Source: Solidesulfovibrio magneticus RS-1 (GTDB lineage: Bacteria; Desulfobacterota; Desulfovibrionia; Desulfovibrionales; Desulfovibrionaceae). Taken from it: 64,000 nt of DNA. The notes under the pieces are model-generated. The model saw nothing but the letters and a program-made list of their open reading frames with translations. It searched no databases and was not told the DNA's origin. This document shows positions 20,495-28,588 of the stretch, one piece after another (the stretch's first letter is position 1; each line of letters begins with the position of its first letter). Location: the NCBI RefSeq assembly GCF_000010665.1, contig NC_012796.1, forward strand, positions 1,488,001-1,552,000. The letters run 5' to 3'. The translations under genes and the position numbers were made by a program.

Positions 20495-22402
20495 ATGCAA
20501 ATTCTTCCCCTTATCCAGCGACGCACCCAAAGCGTGATGGCCGACGCCGCCGCCACCGGCGGTTCGAGCCTCGGCAGCCGCCAGTCGGCGCTTTTCGCCA
20601 GCCTCCTCGACAACGCCCGGGCCGATTCCACGCCCAGCGCCGCCGTGGCCGATCTGTCCGGCAAGGCCGCCGCCGCCGAGGTCGTCTCCGCCGCCGCCTC
20701 CCCCTCCGAAGAGGACATCAAGACCCTGCCCGTGACCCGGGAAGATATTGCCGCCCTGCGCAGCGAACTCAAGGACCAAGGCTTTTCCGACGAAGAACTC
20801 GACGCCATGGAAGCCAAGGCCGGCGACGGCAAGGGCATGACCTGGGGCGAACTCATGGATGAAGTCGAAAAGAAGGTCTCCTCCGCCGGCAAGGGCGAGA
20901 AGAAGGCCATCGGCAACGACGATCAGGTCCAGATTCTCGGCCTTCTGGGCAAGCTCGGCTTCACCGCCGACCAGTCCCAGCAGATGGTCGAGGCCCTGTC
21001 CCGGGGCGAAACCCAGTCGGTCATGGCCGCCATCGACGAAAAGTTGGCCGGCATGTCGAGCGAAAACGAGGTCCAAGTCGGGGCGTCGGAAATGACCGCC
21101 CTGGGCCGCGCGCTCAATCTTTCCGAACAGGCCCAGTCCCGTCTGTCCAGCCTCATGGGCGAATCCTCCGGCCAGACCGGCCAGGGCATCGTCTCCGCCA
21201 TGTCGCTGGTCAAAAATGAACTGCTGGCCCAGCTCGGCCAGGAAAATCAGAAGATGGCCGAATTCCGGGAGGCCGCCTCCGACGTGCTGCAAAACGCCTG
21301 GCAGCGCGACACCACCGGCCGCTCATCGGACCTGCATCAGGACGACGTGGCCCGCAAGGCCGGTCAGATCGTGGCCATGAGCAGCGAGGAAGGCGAGGCC
21401 AAGGCCGACGCCAACGGGCTTGACGCCCTGGCCGACGTGCCCCAGGCCGGCAAGGCCGCCGAGGGACAGGAATCTCCGGCCGCCGCCCAGACCGCCACGG
21501 ATGCAGCCCCGGCCGGCAAGGCCGTCGAACCCAAGGCCGGCGCCCATGCCGAACTGGCCGCCAAGGCCGGGGCCGTGGCCACCGAACAGGCCGGCCTTGC
21601 CGGCACTGCCGCCGATGCTTCGGCCAAGGCCCAAGGGCAGCCGGAAGTCGCGCCCCAGGCCAAGGAACAGGCCGCCTCGACTCCGGTCCAGAACGCCGAA
21701 GTCCACCAACAGACCGGCTCCGGCCAGCAGGGCGCGGCCGGCGGCAATGCGTTCGGATTCGGCCAGAACGGGCAGAACGGGCAGAGCGGACACGACGAGT
21801 CCATGGCCGAACTCTTGGGCAAGATCCGCTTCGCCGGCCGTACGGCCACGAGCCAGCCCGCCGAAACCAGCCCGACCCTGGCGGCCATGGATGCGCTGAA
21901 GAGTTCCCCGTCCGGCCAGCAAGCCAAGACTATCGATCCGGCCCTGGCCGCCCGGGTGGCCAGGCAGGTGGAAAGCGGGATTTTAAAGGGCGCGGGACAG
22001 GAAGCCAAGCAGCTCACCCTGACCCTGACCCCGGACGAGCTCGGCAAGGTCCAGGTGACCCTGACCGTCAAGGACAAGGAAGTCCGGGCCGTTATTTCCG
22101 CCGACAACGCCGACACCACGGCCATGCTCCAGGAACACGCCGCCAAGATCAAGCAGTCCCTGGAAGAGCAGGGGTTCAAGGTGTCCGAGGTCGAGGTGCG
22201 CAGCCAACTCTCCCAGGACAATCAGACCGCCGCCTGGGACAGCCCCGAGCGCCACAACGAAGCCCGCGAGCAGCGCGAAGCCCTGGAGCGCATCCGCTCC
22301 TCGGTGCGCCTGGCCAGGGACGCGGCGGCCGGCCAGGGCGAATCCCTGGTCATCCCCGAACCGATGACCGCCCGCGCCTCCGGGCTCGACCTTTTCGCTT
22401 AA
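20495..22402 (+). CDS. fliK: Flagellar hook-length control protein FliK
   Basis: 635 residues. ATG 20495 follows GCAGGAGG. The protein is long, Ala/Gln-rich and low in complexity through residues ~310-450, as expected of a secreted ruler. The conserved Flg_hook domain lies at ~500-600 (LTLTLTPDELGKVQVTLTVK ... VRAVISADNADTTAMLQEHA). It measures the hook and switches the export gate from hook to filament substrates. The much longer in-frame extension back to 19835 runs antisense-like through the GT9 gene and is not used. flgD begins 15 nt later. Confidence 0.9.
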   Translation: MQILPLIQRRTQSVMADAAATGGSSLGSRQSALFASLLDNARADSTPSAAVADLSGKAAAAEVVSAAASPSEEDIKTLPVTREDIAALRSELKDQGFSDEELDAMEAKAGDGKGMTWGELMDEVEKKVSSAGKGEKKAIGNDDQVQILGLLGKLGFTADQSQQMVEALSRGETQSVMAAIDEKLAGMSSENEVQVGASEMTALGRALNLSEQAQSRLSSLMGESSGQTGQGIVSAMSLVKNELLAQLGQENQKMAEFREAASDVLQNAWQRDTTGRSSDLHQDDVARKAGQIVAMSSEEGEAKADANGLDALADVPQAGKAAEGQESPAAAQTATDAAPAGKAVEPKAGAHAELAAKAGAVATEQAGLAGTAADASAKAQGQPEVAPQAKEQAASTPVQNAEVHQQTGSGQQGAAGGNAFGFGQNGQNGQSGHDESMAELLGKIRFAGRTATSQPAETSPTLAAMDALKSSPSGQQAKTIDPALAARVARQVESGILKGAGQEAKQLTLTLTPDELGKVQVTLTVKDKEVRAVISADNADTTAMLQEHAAKIKQSLEEQGFKVSEVEVRSQLSQDNQTAAWDSPERHNEAREQREALERIRSSVRLARDAAAGQGESLVIPEPMTARASGLDLFA

Positions 22403-22417
22403 CACAGGGAGCAGGCC

Positions 22418-23116
22418 ATGAGTTACGTTGACAGCCTTCTTTCCGCCACCTCCGGCAGCTCCGCCAGCTCGACCACGAGCTCGTCGACCTCCGGCCTGGG
22501 CATGGACGCCTTCCTGCAGCTCCTCGTCACCCAGTTGCAGTACCAGGATCCCCTCGATCCCATGGACGACAAGGAATTCGTGGCCGAACTGGCGCAATTT
22601 TCGAGCCTTGAACAGCTCACCGAAATCAACTCCGGCATCGAAGGCCTGTCCACGCTCACCCAGGAGCAGCAGATGATCGGGGCCGTGAATTTCATCGGCA
22701 AGACCATCGAGGCCAACGGCACGGCGGTCAACGTCGAGGACGGCGCGGCCACCTCGGTGACCTTCACCCTGCCGGAAGACGCCGCCACCTGCCTGGTCAA
22801 CGTGCTCGACAGCTCGGGCAACATCGTGCGCACCGTGGACCTCGGGGCCACCACCGCCGGCCAGGTGGAATTTGAGTGGGACGGCAAGGATTACGACGGC
22901 AACGCCGTGGACGACGGCCAGTACCAGGTTGCCGTAACCGCCACCAACGCCGACGGCGAAGTCATGACCGTCACCAGCACCATGACCGGCACCGTCGAAG
23001 GCATCCAGCAGGTCAGCGGCAGCTATTACCTCGACATCGGCGGCGGCCGCTACGTGGCCTTCACCGACATCACCAACGTGGTCAACGAAACCACCACCAC
23101 TGAAGAGAATTCCTGA
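22418..23116 (+). CDS. flgD: Flagellar hook capping protein FlgD
   Basis: 232 residues with GGGAGCAGG upstream. LGMDAFLQLLVTQLQYQDPLDPMDDKEF is represented by the diagnostic core QLQYQDPLDPMDD (~45-57), followed by the FSSLEQLTEIN segment. The C-terminal half has the FlgD Ig/tudor-like region (WDGKDYDGNAVDDGQY). It caps the growing hook and allows FlgE subunits to assemble. It lies between fliK and flgE on one strand, the normal order for a hook operon. Confidence 0.95.
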   Translation: MSYVDSLLSATSGSSASSTTSSSTSGLGMDAFLQLLVTQLQYQDPLDPMDDKEFVAELAQFSSLEQLTEINSGIEGLSTLTQEQQMIGAVNFIGKTIEANGTAVNVEDGAATSVTFTLPEDAATCLVNVLDSSGNIVRTVDLGATTAGQVEFEWDGKDYDGNAVDDGQYQVAVTATNADGEVMTVTSTMTGTVEGIQQVSGSYYLDIGGGRYVAFTDITNVVNETTTTEENS

Positions 23117-23152
23117 CCCGACGCGGGGAGGACATAAGGAAAGGAGGACGTT

Positions 23153-24805
23153 ATGGGAGTCGGATTAGGAACATCCATGTGGTCGGGCGTGTCGGGTCTT
23201 TTAGCCAACTCGACGAAGATGGGCACCATCGGCAACAACCTGGCCAACGTCAATACCTACGGCTTCAAGGGCGCGCGCACGGACTTCATGGACCTCATGA
23301 GCGCCAACGTCGGCACGGCCGCCGGCGTCAAGCAGATCGGCCGCGGCGTGCGCGTGGGCACCATCGTCTCCGACTACTCCCAGGGCGGCCTGGAGACCAC
23401 CAGTGAAAACCTGGACATGGCGATTAGCGGCAACGGCTTTTTCATGGTCAAGCAGAAGAGCCAGGTGGGTTCCAACGGCAAGATGCTCAACACCGGCAAC
23501 ACCACCACCTACTACACCCGCGCCGGCGACTTCAGCTTCGATTCCGACGGCTACCTGGTCACGCCGCAAGGCCTGGCCGTCCAGGGCTGGAAGGTCGATC
23601 AGGACCGCATCGACGCCGCTTCCGCCTCGGGCACGGTTTTGAGCCAGGTGCCGGTCACCGGCGAGATCCAGGACATCCGCCTGACCCAGTTCACCAGCCC
23701 GGCCAAGGCGACTTCCAGCGTCACCATGGTCACCCAGCTCGACTCCGACACCACGACCCAGAACACCCGCACCGCCGGCACCAATTACTACTACGCCATG
23801 ACCGAGCAGTGGGACGGCACGGCCAGCCCGGCCATGCCCTCCACGGCCTACGGCTACCAGTCCACCCTCAAGGTCTACGACGAAAACGGTTCGCCCCATA
23901 CCCTGACCGTCTACTACGACAAGGTCGTCAGCGAAGACGGCAAGGATTACTGGGAATACTGCGTCACCTGCGATCCCAGCGAGGATGGCCGCGTCGATTC
24001 CGCCGGCAACCCCATCGCCGGCACCGAAACCGCCGGCCTGCTCATGACCGGCACCATGACCTTCGACTCCTCGGGCAGCCTGGAAAACATGAGCGCCTAC
24101 ACCCTGCAGGCCAGCAACGCCACCGGCGGCCCCTTCGACGCGACCCAGTGGGCGGCGGCCAGCGTGAAGAACGGCTATCCCGTTTTCACCGCCAACTTCA
24201 AGTCGGTGTCCGACGCCAGCTTCACTGACTCGCCAAACGCGCTCAACATCGCCTTCAACGTCGGCATCAGCAACACGACCGGGTTCCAACCCGGCGCGAC
24301 CGGCACGCTGCTTTCCGCCGCGGCCGCCCACGATCCCGACGAGCTGGTGTCCTTCAATCCGTCCACGACCAAGGTCAACAGCACTGTGACCACCAGCTAC
24401 GCCACCTCGTCCTCCACGGTGTTCAGCTCCCAAAACGGCTACACCTCGGGGCTTCTCACCAGCGTGTCCGTGGACAGCGACGGCATCCTGACCGGCACCT
24501 TCTCCAACGGCCAGACCCAGAAGCTGTGGGCCCTGGCGCTGGCCAACTTCACCAACCTCCAGGGACTCAGCCGCCAGGGCAGCAACCTCTACGCCGCCAC
24601 CCTGGATTCCGGGCAGGGCACCACCAACCGGGCCAACACCGGTTCCGTGGGCTCCATCTCGGGCAACACCCTGGAAACCTCCAACGTGGACCTGGCCACG
24701 GAAATGGTCAGCATGATCCTTACCCAGCGCGGGTTCGAGGCCAACAGCAAGACCATCACCACCGTGGACTCCATGCTCTCGGAAGTCATCCAGCTCAAGC
24801 GCTAG
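23153..24805 (+). CDS. flgE: Flagellar hook protein FlgE
   Basis: 550 residues with AAAGGAGG upstream. The N-terminal rod/hook motif (SGLLANSTKMGTIGNNLANV) and the C-terminal motif (NVDLATEMVSMILTQRGFEA ... SMLSEVIQLKR) are intact, and the FlgE D1/D2 regions fill the middle. It polymerises into the flexible hook. It is longer than the ~400-residue enteric protein, as in other deltaproteobacteria. A terminator follows 23 nt after the stop. Confidence 0.96.
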   Translation: MGVGLGTSMWSGVSGLLANSTKMGTIGNNLANVNTYGFKGARTDFMDLMSANVGTAAGVKQIGRGVRVGTIVSDYSQGGLETTSENLDMAISGNGFFMVKQKSQVGSNGKMLNTGNTTTYYTRAGDFSFDSDGYLVTPQGLAVQGWKVDQDRIDAASASGTVLSQVPVTGEIQDIRLTQFTSPAKATSSVTMVTQLDSDTTTQNTRTAGTNYYYAMTEQWDGTASPAMPSTAYGYQSTLKVYDENGSPHTLTVYYDKVVSEDGKDYWEYCVTCDPSEDGRVDSAGNPIAGTETAGLLMTGTMTFDSSGSLENMSAYTLQASNATGGPFDATQWAAASVKNGYPVFTANFKSVSDASFTDSPNALNIAFNVGISNTTGFQPGATGTLLSAAAAHDPDELVSFNPSTTKVNSTVTTSYATSSSTVFSSQNGYTSGLLTSVSVDSDGILTGTFSNGQTQKLWALALANFTNLQGLSRQGSNLYAATLDSGQGTTNRANTGSVGSISGNTLETSNVDLATEMVSMILTQRGFEANSKTITTVDSMLSEVIQLKR

Positions 24806-24827
24806 CCGCGAAGCCAAGTGCCGCGCC

Positions 24828-24860
24828 AAAGGCCGCTCCCGACAGGGGGCGGCCTTTTGG
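24828..24860 (+). terminator. Intrinsic terminator of the fliK-flgD-flgE operon
   Basis: AAAGGCCGC-T-CCC pairs with GGG-G-GCGGCCTTT around GACA, followed by TTTT within the stem end and TTGG. Confidence 0.75.
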
Positions 24861-25069
24861 CTTGATCGCCAGGGGGACGGTCAGTCCTGTTCTGGTGCTG
24901 GCGGACGAAATCCCATGACCTGCCGGGCGCGGGGCCATCGCCCGGGGAGGCGGACCGGCCGGTCTGGGAGTGGGAGCCAGCCCCGATCTGGGGACCTGGG
25001 AAAAGCTTGCCGGGCACGGCGACGGCAGCGTCGGAACCGACTCCTGTCCAGCGTGGATTTCTTGGCAAT

Positions 25070-25141
25070 GGGGAAGAATTTTTTTGCCTAGGGCGACTTT
25101 TATCGATTATAATTATTTGAAAATAATAAGAAAAATGCTTT
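25070..25141 (+). promoter_or_regulatory. AT-rich upstream segment of the flagellin promoter
   Basis: A ~70-bp stretch far richer in A+T than its surroundings (AATTTTTTTGCC, TCGATTATAATTATTTG, AAAATAATAAGAAAAATG) directly upstream of the -24 box. This is where IHF or an activator would bend DNA at a sigma-54 promoter. The rest of the 404-bp region from 24806 holds only the operon terminator and promoter. Confidence 0.5.
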
Positions 25142-25157
25142 TGGAACGCCTCCTGCT
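25142..25157 (+). promoter_or_regulatory. Sigma-54 promoter of the flagellin gene
   Basis: TGGAACG-CCTC-CTGCT: GG and GC are separated by exactly 10 nt, as required at -24/-12. The start would fall ~40 nt before the AAGGAGG ribosome site. Confidence 0.85.
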
Positions 25158-25209
25158 TTAACTTGGCAAAACCAACACGGATTGTCTGGTTGCAACAAGG
25201 AGGTTTCTT

Positions 25210-26106
25210 ATGTCCATGGTTATCAATCATAACTTGATGGCGAACAACGCTGCCCGGAATCTGTCCGATTCCTACGGCGCCCTGGCCACTTCGACCCGCC
25301 GCCTGTCCTCGGGTCTGCGCATCACCACCGCCGCCGACGACGCCGCCGGCCTGGCCATTCGCGAGCTCATGCGCTCGGATATTTCCACCCTCAACCAGGG
25401 CGTGCGCAACGCCAACGACGCCATTTCCATGATCCAGACGGCGGATGGCGCGCTCCAGGTCATCGACGAAAAGCTCATCCGCATGAAGGAACTGGCCGAA
25501 CAGGCCGCCACCGGCACCTACACCTCGGACCAGCGCCTCATCATCGACTCGGAATACCAGGCCATGGCCTCGGAAATCACCCGAATCGCCAGCGCCACGG
25601 ACTTCAACGGCATCTATCTGCTCAACGGCAACCTGTCCTCCAGCGTGCACAACGGCAGTAATCTGACGCCTCAAGGCAAGCTCAAGGTCCACTTCGGCAC
25701 CGGCAACGCCAGCTCCGAGGACTACTACTACATCCAGATCGGCACCTCCACCGCCTCGGCCTTCGGCCTTGGCCTCGGCGCCGCCTCCACCAGCGCCGGC
25801 GGACGCAGCATTTCCACCCAGGATCTGGCCCAGCAGGCCCTGGACGCCATCACCGCCGCCATCGTGTCCAAGGACAAGATCCGGGCCAACCTCGGCGCGC
25901 TCCAGAACCGGTTGGAAAACACCATCTCCAACCTCCAGATCCAGGCCGAGAACCTCCAGTCCGCCGAATCCCAGATTTCCGACGTGGACGTGGCCACGGA
26001 AATGACCGAATTCGTGCGCAACCAGATCCTGACCCAGGCGGCCGTAGCCATGCTGTCCCAGGCCAATTCCCTGCCCAAGATGGCCATGCAGCTCATCAGC
26101 GGCTAA
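25210..26106 (+). CDS. fliC: Flagellin
   Basis: 298 residues with AAGGAGG upstream. The N-terminal D0/D1 helix (INHNLMANNAARNLSDSYGA, then RLSSGLRITTAADDAAGLAI) and C-terminal helix (NRLENTISNLQIQAENLQSA ... LSQANSLPKMAMQLISG) are both intact. The variable centre (~140-205) is short, Ser/Gly/Thr-rich and could carry O-glycans. It forms the filament after export. Its dedicated sigma-54 promoter and the preceding hook-operon terminator make it a single-gene unit. Confidence 0.97.
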   Translation: MSMVINHNLMANNAARNLSDSYGALATSTRRLSSGLRITTAADDAAGLAIRELMRSDISTLNQGVRNANDAISMIQTADGALQVIDEKLIRMKELAEQAATGTYTSDQRLIIDSEYQAMASEITRIASATDFNGIYLLNGNLSSSVHNGSNLTPQGKLKVHFGTGNASSEDYYYIQIGTSTASAFGLGLGAASTSAGGRSISTQDLAQQALDAITAAIVSKDKIRANLGALQNRLENTISNLQIQAENLQSAESQISDVDVATEMTEFVRNQILTQAAVAMLSQANSLPKMAMQLISG

Positions 26107-26137
26107 TCCTGATCGGGAAGGCGCATCATGAAGACAA

Positions 26138-26183
26138 GGACCAGGGAGGCGTGGATCGCGGGAGTGCGATCCCTCCCTGGTCC
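26138..26183 (+). terminator. Long perfect hairpin after the flagellin gene
   Basis: GGACCAGGGAG pairs perfectly with CTCCCTGGTCC; inside it GGATCGC pairs with GCGATCC around GGGAGT. It starts 32 nt after the stop. No T-run follows, so it may act as a 3'-stabilising or processing structure. A second hairpin (CGAGG-TCGAAG-CCTCG) follows at 26183-26198. Confidence 0.6.
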
Positions 26184-26351
26184 GAGGTCGAAGCCTCGGG
26201 CAGAATGACGGAATTTTGACAAGAGCGCGGCAGGGCGGAAACGTCGGTGCATTCAGGCGTCGGCCCTTGGAACAGCGCGATGATCGTCATCGGAGCATGG
26301 GCGAATGGACGCGGCAGTTCCCGAACATTGCCGGCACGAGCACTCCGGACG

Positions 26352-27083
26352 CTAAGCCTCGGGCAGCTGTCCCAGGACGGTCAGGGCCAGGCGGGCGGCT
26401 TGCTGTTCGGCTTTTTTCACGCTTTTTTCCACGGCCAGGATCTCCCGGCCGCACGGGAGCGTCAGGCGCACCTCGAAGCGTTTGTCGTGCTCCGGACCGG
26501 CGCTGCCAAGCAGGGCGTAGACCGGCCGGGCCTTGTGGGTGCGCTGGGTGAATTCCTGGAGCCGGCTCTTGAAATCCTTGATTTTCGGCGCGGCCGGACG
26601 CTCGGGCCACTGGCCGTCGAAGGTCCGCGACACAAAGGCCCGGGCAGCGGTGTAACCGCCATCGAGAAAAATCGCCCCCACCACCGCCTCGAAGACGTCG
26701 CTCAAAAGCGATGGCCGCGACCGTCCTCCCTGGTTTTCCTCCCCGCGCCCCAGCCGCACATGGCCGGCCAGTCCCAGGCGCAAGGCCATGGCCGCCAGGC
26801 TCGCTTCGTTGACGAGCTGGGAACGCAAAAGCGTCAGCTCGCCTTCCGGGGCCTCGGGGAACAGGGAAAAAAGTTCCTCCGACACGCAAAGTTCCAACAC
26901 CGCGTCGCCGAGAAATTCCAGCCGCTCGTTGTGCCTGGTTCCTTCGCCGCGTTCGTTGGCGCAGGAGCTATGGGTCAGCGCCGTGGCCAAAAGGGCCGGG
27001 GTGGCGAATTCGTGGCCCAGGTCCAGGGGGTGGAGGGGGGAACTTTCGGCAGAAGCGGCGTCGGGCGTCGGGGATGCGGGCAT
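26352..27083 (-). CDS. rnc: Ribonuclease III
   Basis: 243 residues. ATG 27083 follows AGGGAG at ideal spacing and gives the usual family length; longer in-frame starts add ~130 basic low-complexity residues. The catalytic signature [14 protein letters not shown] supplies Glu53, Glu56 and Asp60, and [19 protein letters not shown] supplies Asp129 and Glu132. The C-terminal ~75 residues are a dsRNA-binding domain ([10 protein letters not shown] ... [12 protein letters not shown]). It processes rRNA precursors and structured mRNAs, relevant here because the window is rich in long hairpins. Confidence 0.95.
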   Translation of the reverse strand: MPASPTPDAASAESSPLHPLDLGHEFATPALLATALTHSSCANERGEGTRHNERLEFLGDAVLELCVSEELFSLFPEAPEGELTLLRSQLVNEASLAAMALRLGLAGHVRLGRGEENQGGRSRPSLLSDVFEAVVGAIFLDGGYTAARAFVSRTFDGQWPERPAAPKIKDFKSRLQEFTQRTHKARPVYALLGSAGPEHDKRFEVRLTLPCGREILAVEKSVKKAEQQAARLALTVLGQLPEA

Positions 27084-27414
27084 GGGGACTCCCTGGGATG
27101 GCTTTGGCGCGGCCTCCCCTTTTTCCGGTGGCGGGGCGGCCTCGAAGCGGGACCTTAGCCTTTCCCTGCGACGATTCCAACCCGCCCGCAAAGCCGGGTC
27201 ATCGATCTGAGCGCTTGCCGCCTTGGCCGGCTGCAGCCCGTTGCCGTCGGTGTCCGCCTTTGCCGCGCCGACGCCGGCCGGCGTCTTTTTGCGCCGCCTG
27301 GCCGCAACAGACTTGATTATCCTGGCCGGGGAAGGCATTTTGGCCGGACAACGCCGCCGCGCCACCTGGCCGGCGACGGCAACGCGGCTTGGGCGAAGCC
27401 GCAGGAGGGCGGGC
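27084..27414. other. Divergent intergenic region between rnc and the DRTGG-like gene
   Basis: 331 bp. The minus strand is open in the rnc frame but encodes a basic, low-complexity peptide ([11 protein letters not shown] type) without a good start, so I treat it as untranslated. I see no clear terminator or repeat. Confidence 0.4.
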
Positions 27415-28476
27415 ATGGCTGGACTGTACGTGGGCGCGACGGCCGGATACTCGGGCAAGAACATGGTGGTCATGGGCCTTGGCCTTCGCCTGCAAAAGGA
27501 AGGCTTTTCCGTGGGCTACCTCAAGCCCGTGGGCGCGGTTCCCAAGGAGATCGACGGCAAGCTGTGGGACGAGGACGCTTACCACGTCCAGCGCATCCTG
27601 CGTACAAACGAATCCCCCGAAACCCTCACCCCGGTCATTGCCACCCACGATTTCCAGGTGCGGGCCTTCCGCAACCAGGTCGGCGACGTGATGTCTGCCG
27701 TCAAGGACGCCTACGAAAAAGTCAGCGCCGGCAAGGACGTCACCATCGTCGGCGGCTCGGGCGGCATGCACACCGGCCGCTACTGCAACGCCGACGGCGT
27801 GCGCGTGGTCACCGAACTCGGGCTCAAGGCCGTGGTCATCGACCGCTATTCCAAAGAGCTCAATTACGACTACCTGCTCATGCTCAAGGATCAGCTCGGC
27901 GACCATCTGGCCGGCATCATCTTAAACGACGTGGCCCAGAATTTCATGGACGAGACCCGAAAGCTCATCGTGCCGTTTTTGCGCGACCGGGGCATCCGGG
28001 TGCTCGGCGTCATCCCCAAGGACCCGCTCATGGGGGCCATCAAGGTCTGCGATCTGGCCGACCGCCTTGGCGGCAAGGTGATAAGCGCCCACCACAAGTC
28101 CGAGCGCATCGTGGAGAGCTTTCTCATCGGCACCATGCAGGTGGAAAACTTCATGACTCATTTCCGCCGCCAGAAAAATTCCGCCATCATCGTCGGCGGC
28201 GACCGCTCCGACGTCCATCTGGTGGCCCTGGAAGGCGACAGCCCGTGTCTGGTGCTCACCGGCAATCTTTATCCCAACGACATCATCCTCACTCGCTCGG
28301 AAGTGCTGGAAATCCCCATCATCGTCGTGCGCGAGGACACCTACAACGTGGCCAAGAAGATGGAAACGCTGCTCATGCGCCACAAGCTGCGCGACGAGAT
28401 CAAGATCCGCCAGGGCGCGCAGCTCATCAACGCCAACCTCGATTTCGCCGTCCTGCGCGAACAATTAGGGCTGTAG
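27415..28476 (+). CDS. BioD-like / DRTGG-domain protein of the phosphotransacetylase N-terminal family
   Basis: 353 residues from ATG 27415 with GCAGGAGG upstream. Residues 1-~210 are a dethiobiotin-synthetase-like P-loop fold ([20 protein letters not shown] in place of a standard Walker [11 protein letters not shown]). Residues ~215-330 match a DRTGG-type domain ([37 protein letters not shown]). This is the N-terminal half of large Pta enzymes without the transferase domain; stand-alone versions are thought to be regulatory nucleotide-binding proteins. It precedes a sensor kinase by ~110 nt on the same strand. Confidence 0.75.
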   Translation: MAGLYVGATAGYSGKNMVVMGLGLRLQKEGFSVGYLKPVGAVPKEIDGKLWDEDAYHVQRILRTNESPETLTPVIATHDFQVRAFRNQVGDVMSAVKDAYEKVSAGKDVTIVGGSGGMHTGRYCNADGVRVVTELGLKAVVIDRYSKELNYDYLLMLKDQLGDHLAGIILNDVAQNFMDETRKLIVPFLRDRGIRVLGVIPKDPLMGAIKVCDLADRLGGKVISAHHKSERIVESFLIGTMQVENFMTHFRRQKNSAIIVGGDRSDVHLVALEGDSPCLVLTGNLYPNDIILTRSEVLEIPIIVVREDTYNVAKKMETLLMRHKLRDEIKIRQGAQLINANLDFAVLREQLGL

Positions 28477-28588
28477 ACGCCGTCCGGGTCGTCCCTCGGC
28501 CCGGGCGGCCCCTTGCCAACGCCCCGGATTTCGGGCATCGGCCTGCCCAACCCGCGTGAGCCGCAGGGATCCTGCCCGAGGAGGTTTC

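Noticed and set aside
27084-27473. Longer RNase III with ~130 extra N-terminal residues
   Set aside because: The extension is basic and repetitive; ATG 27083 has an ideal ribosome site and gives the family's normal length.
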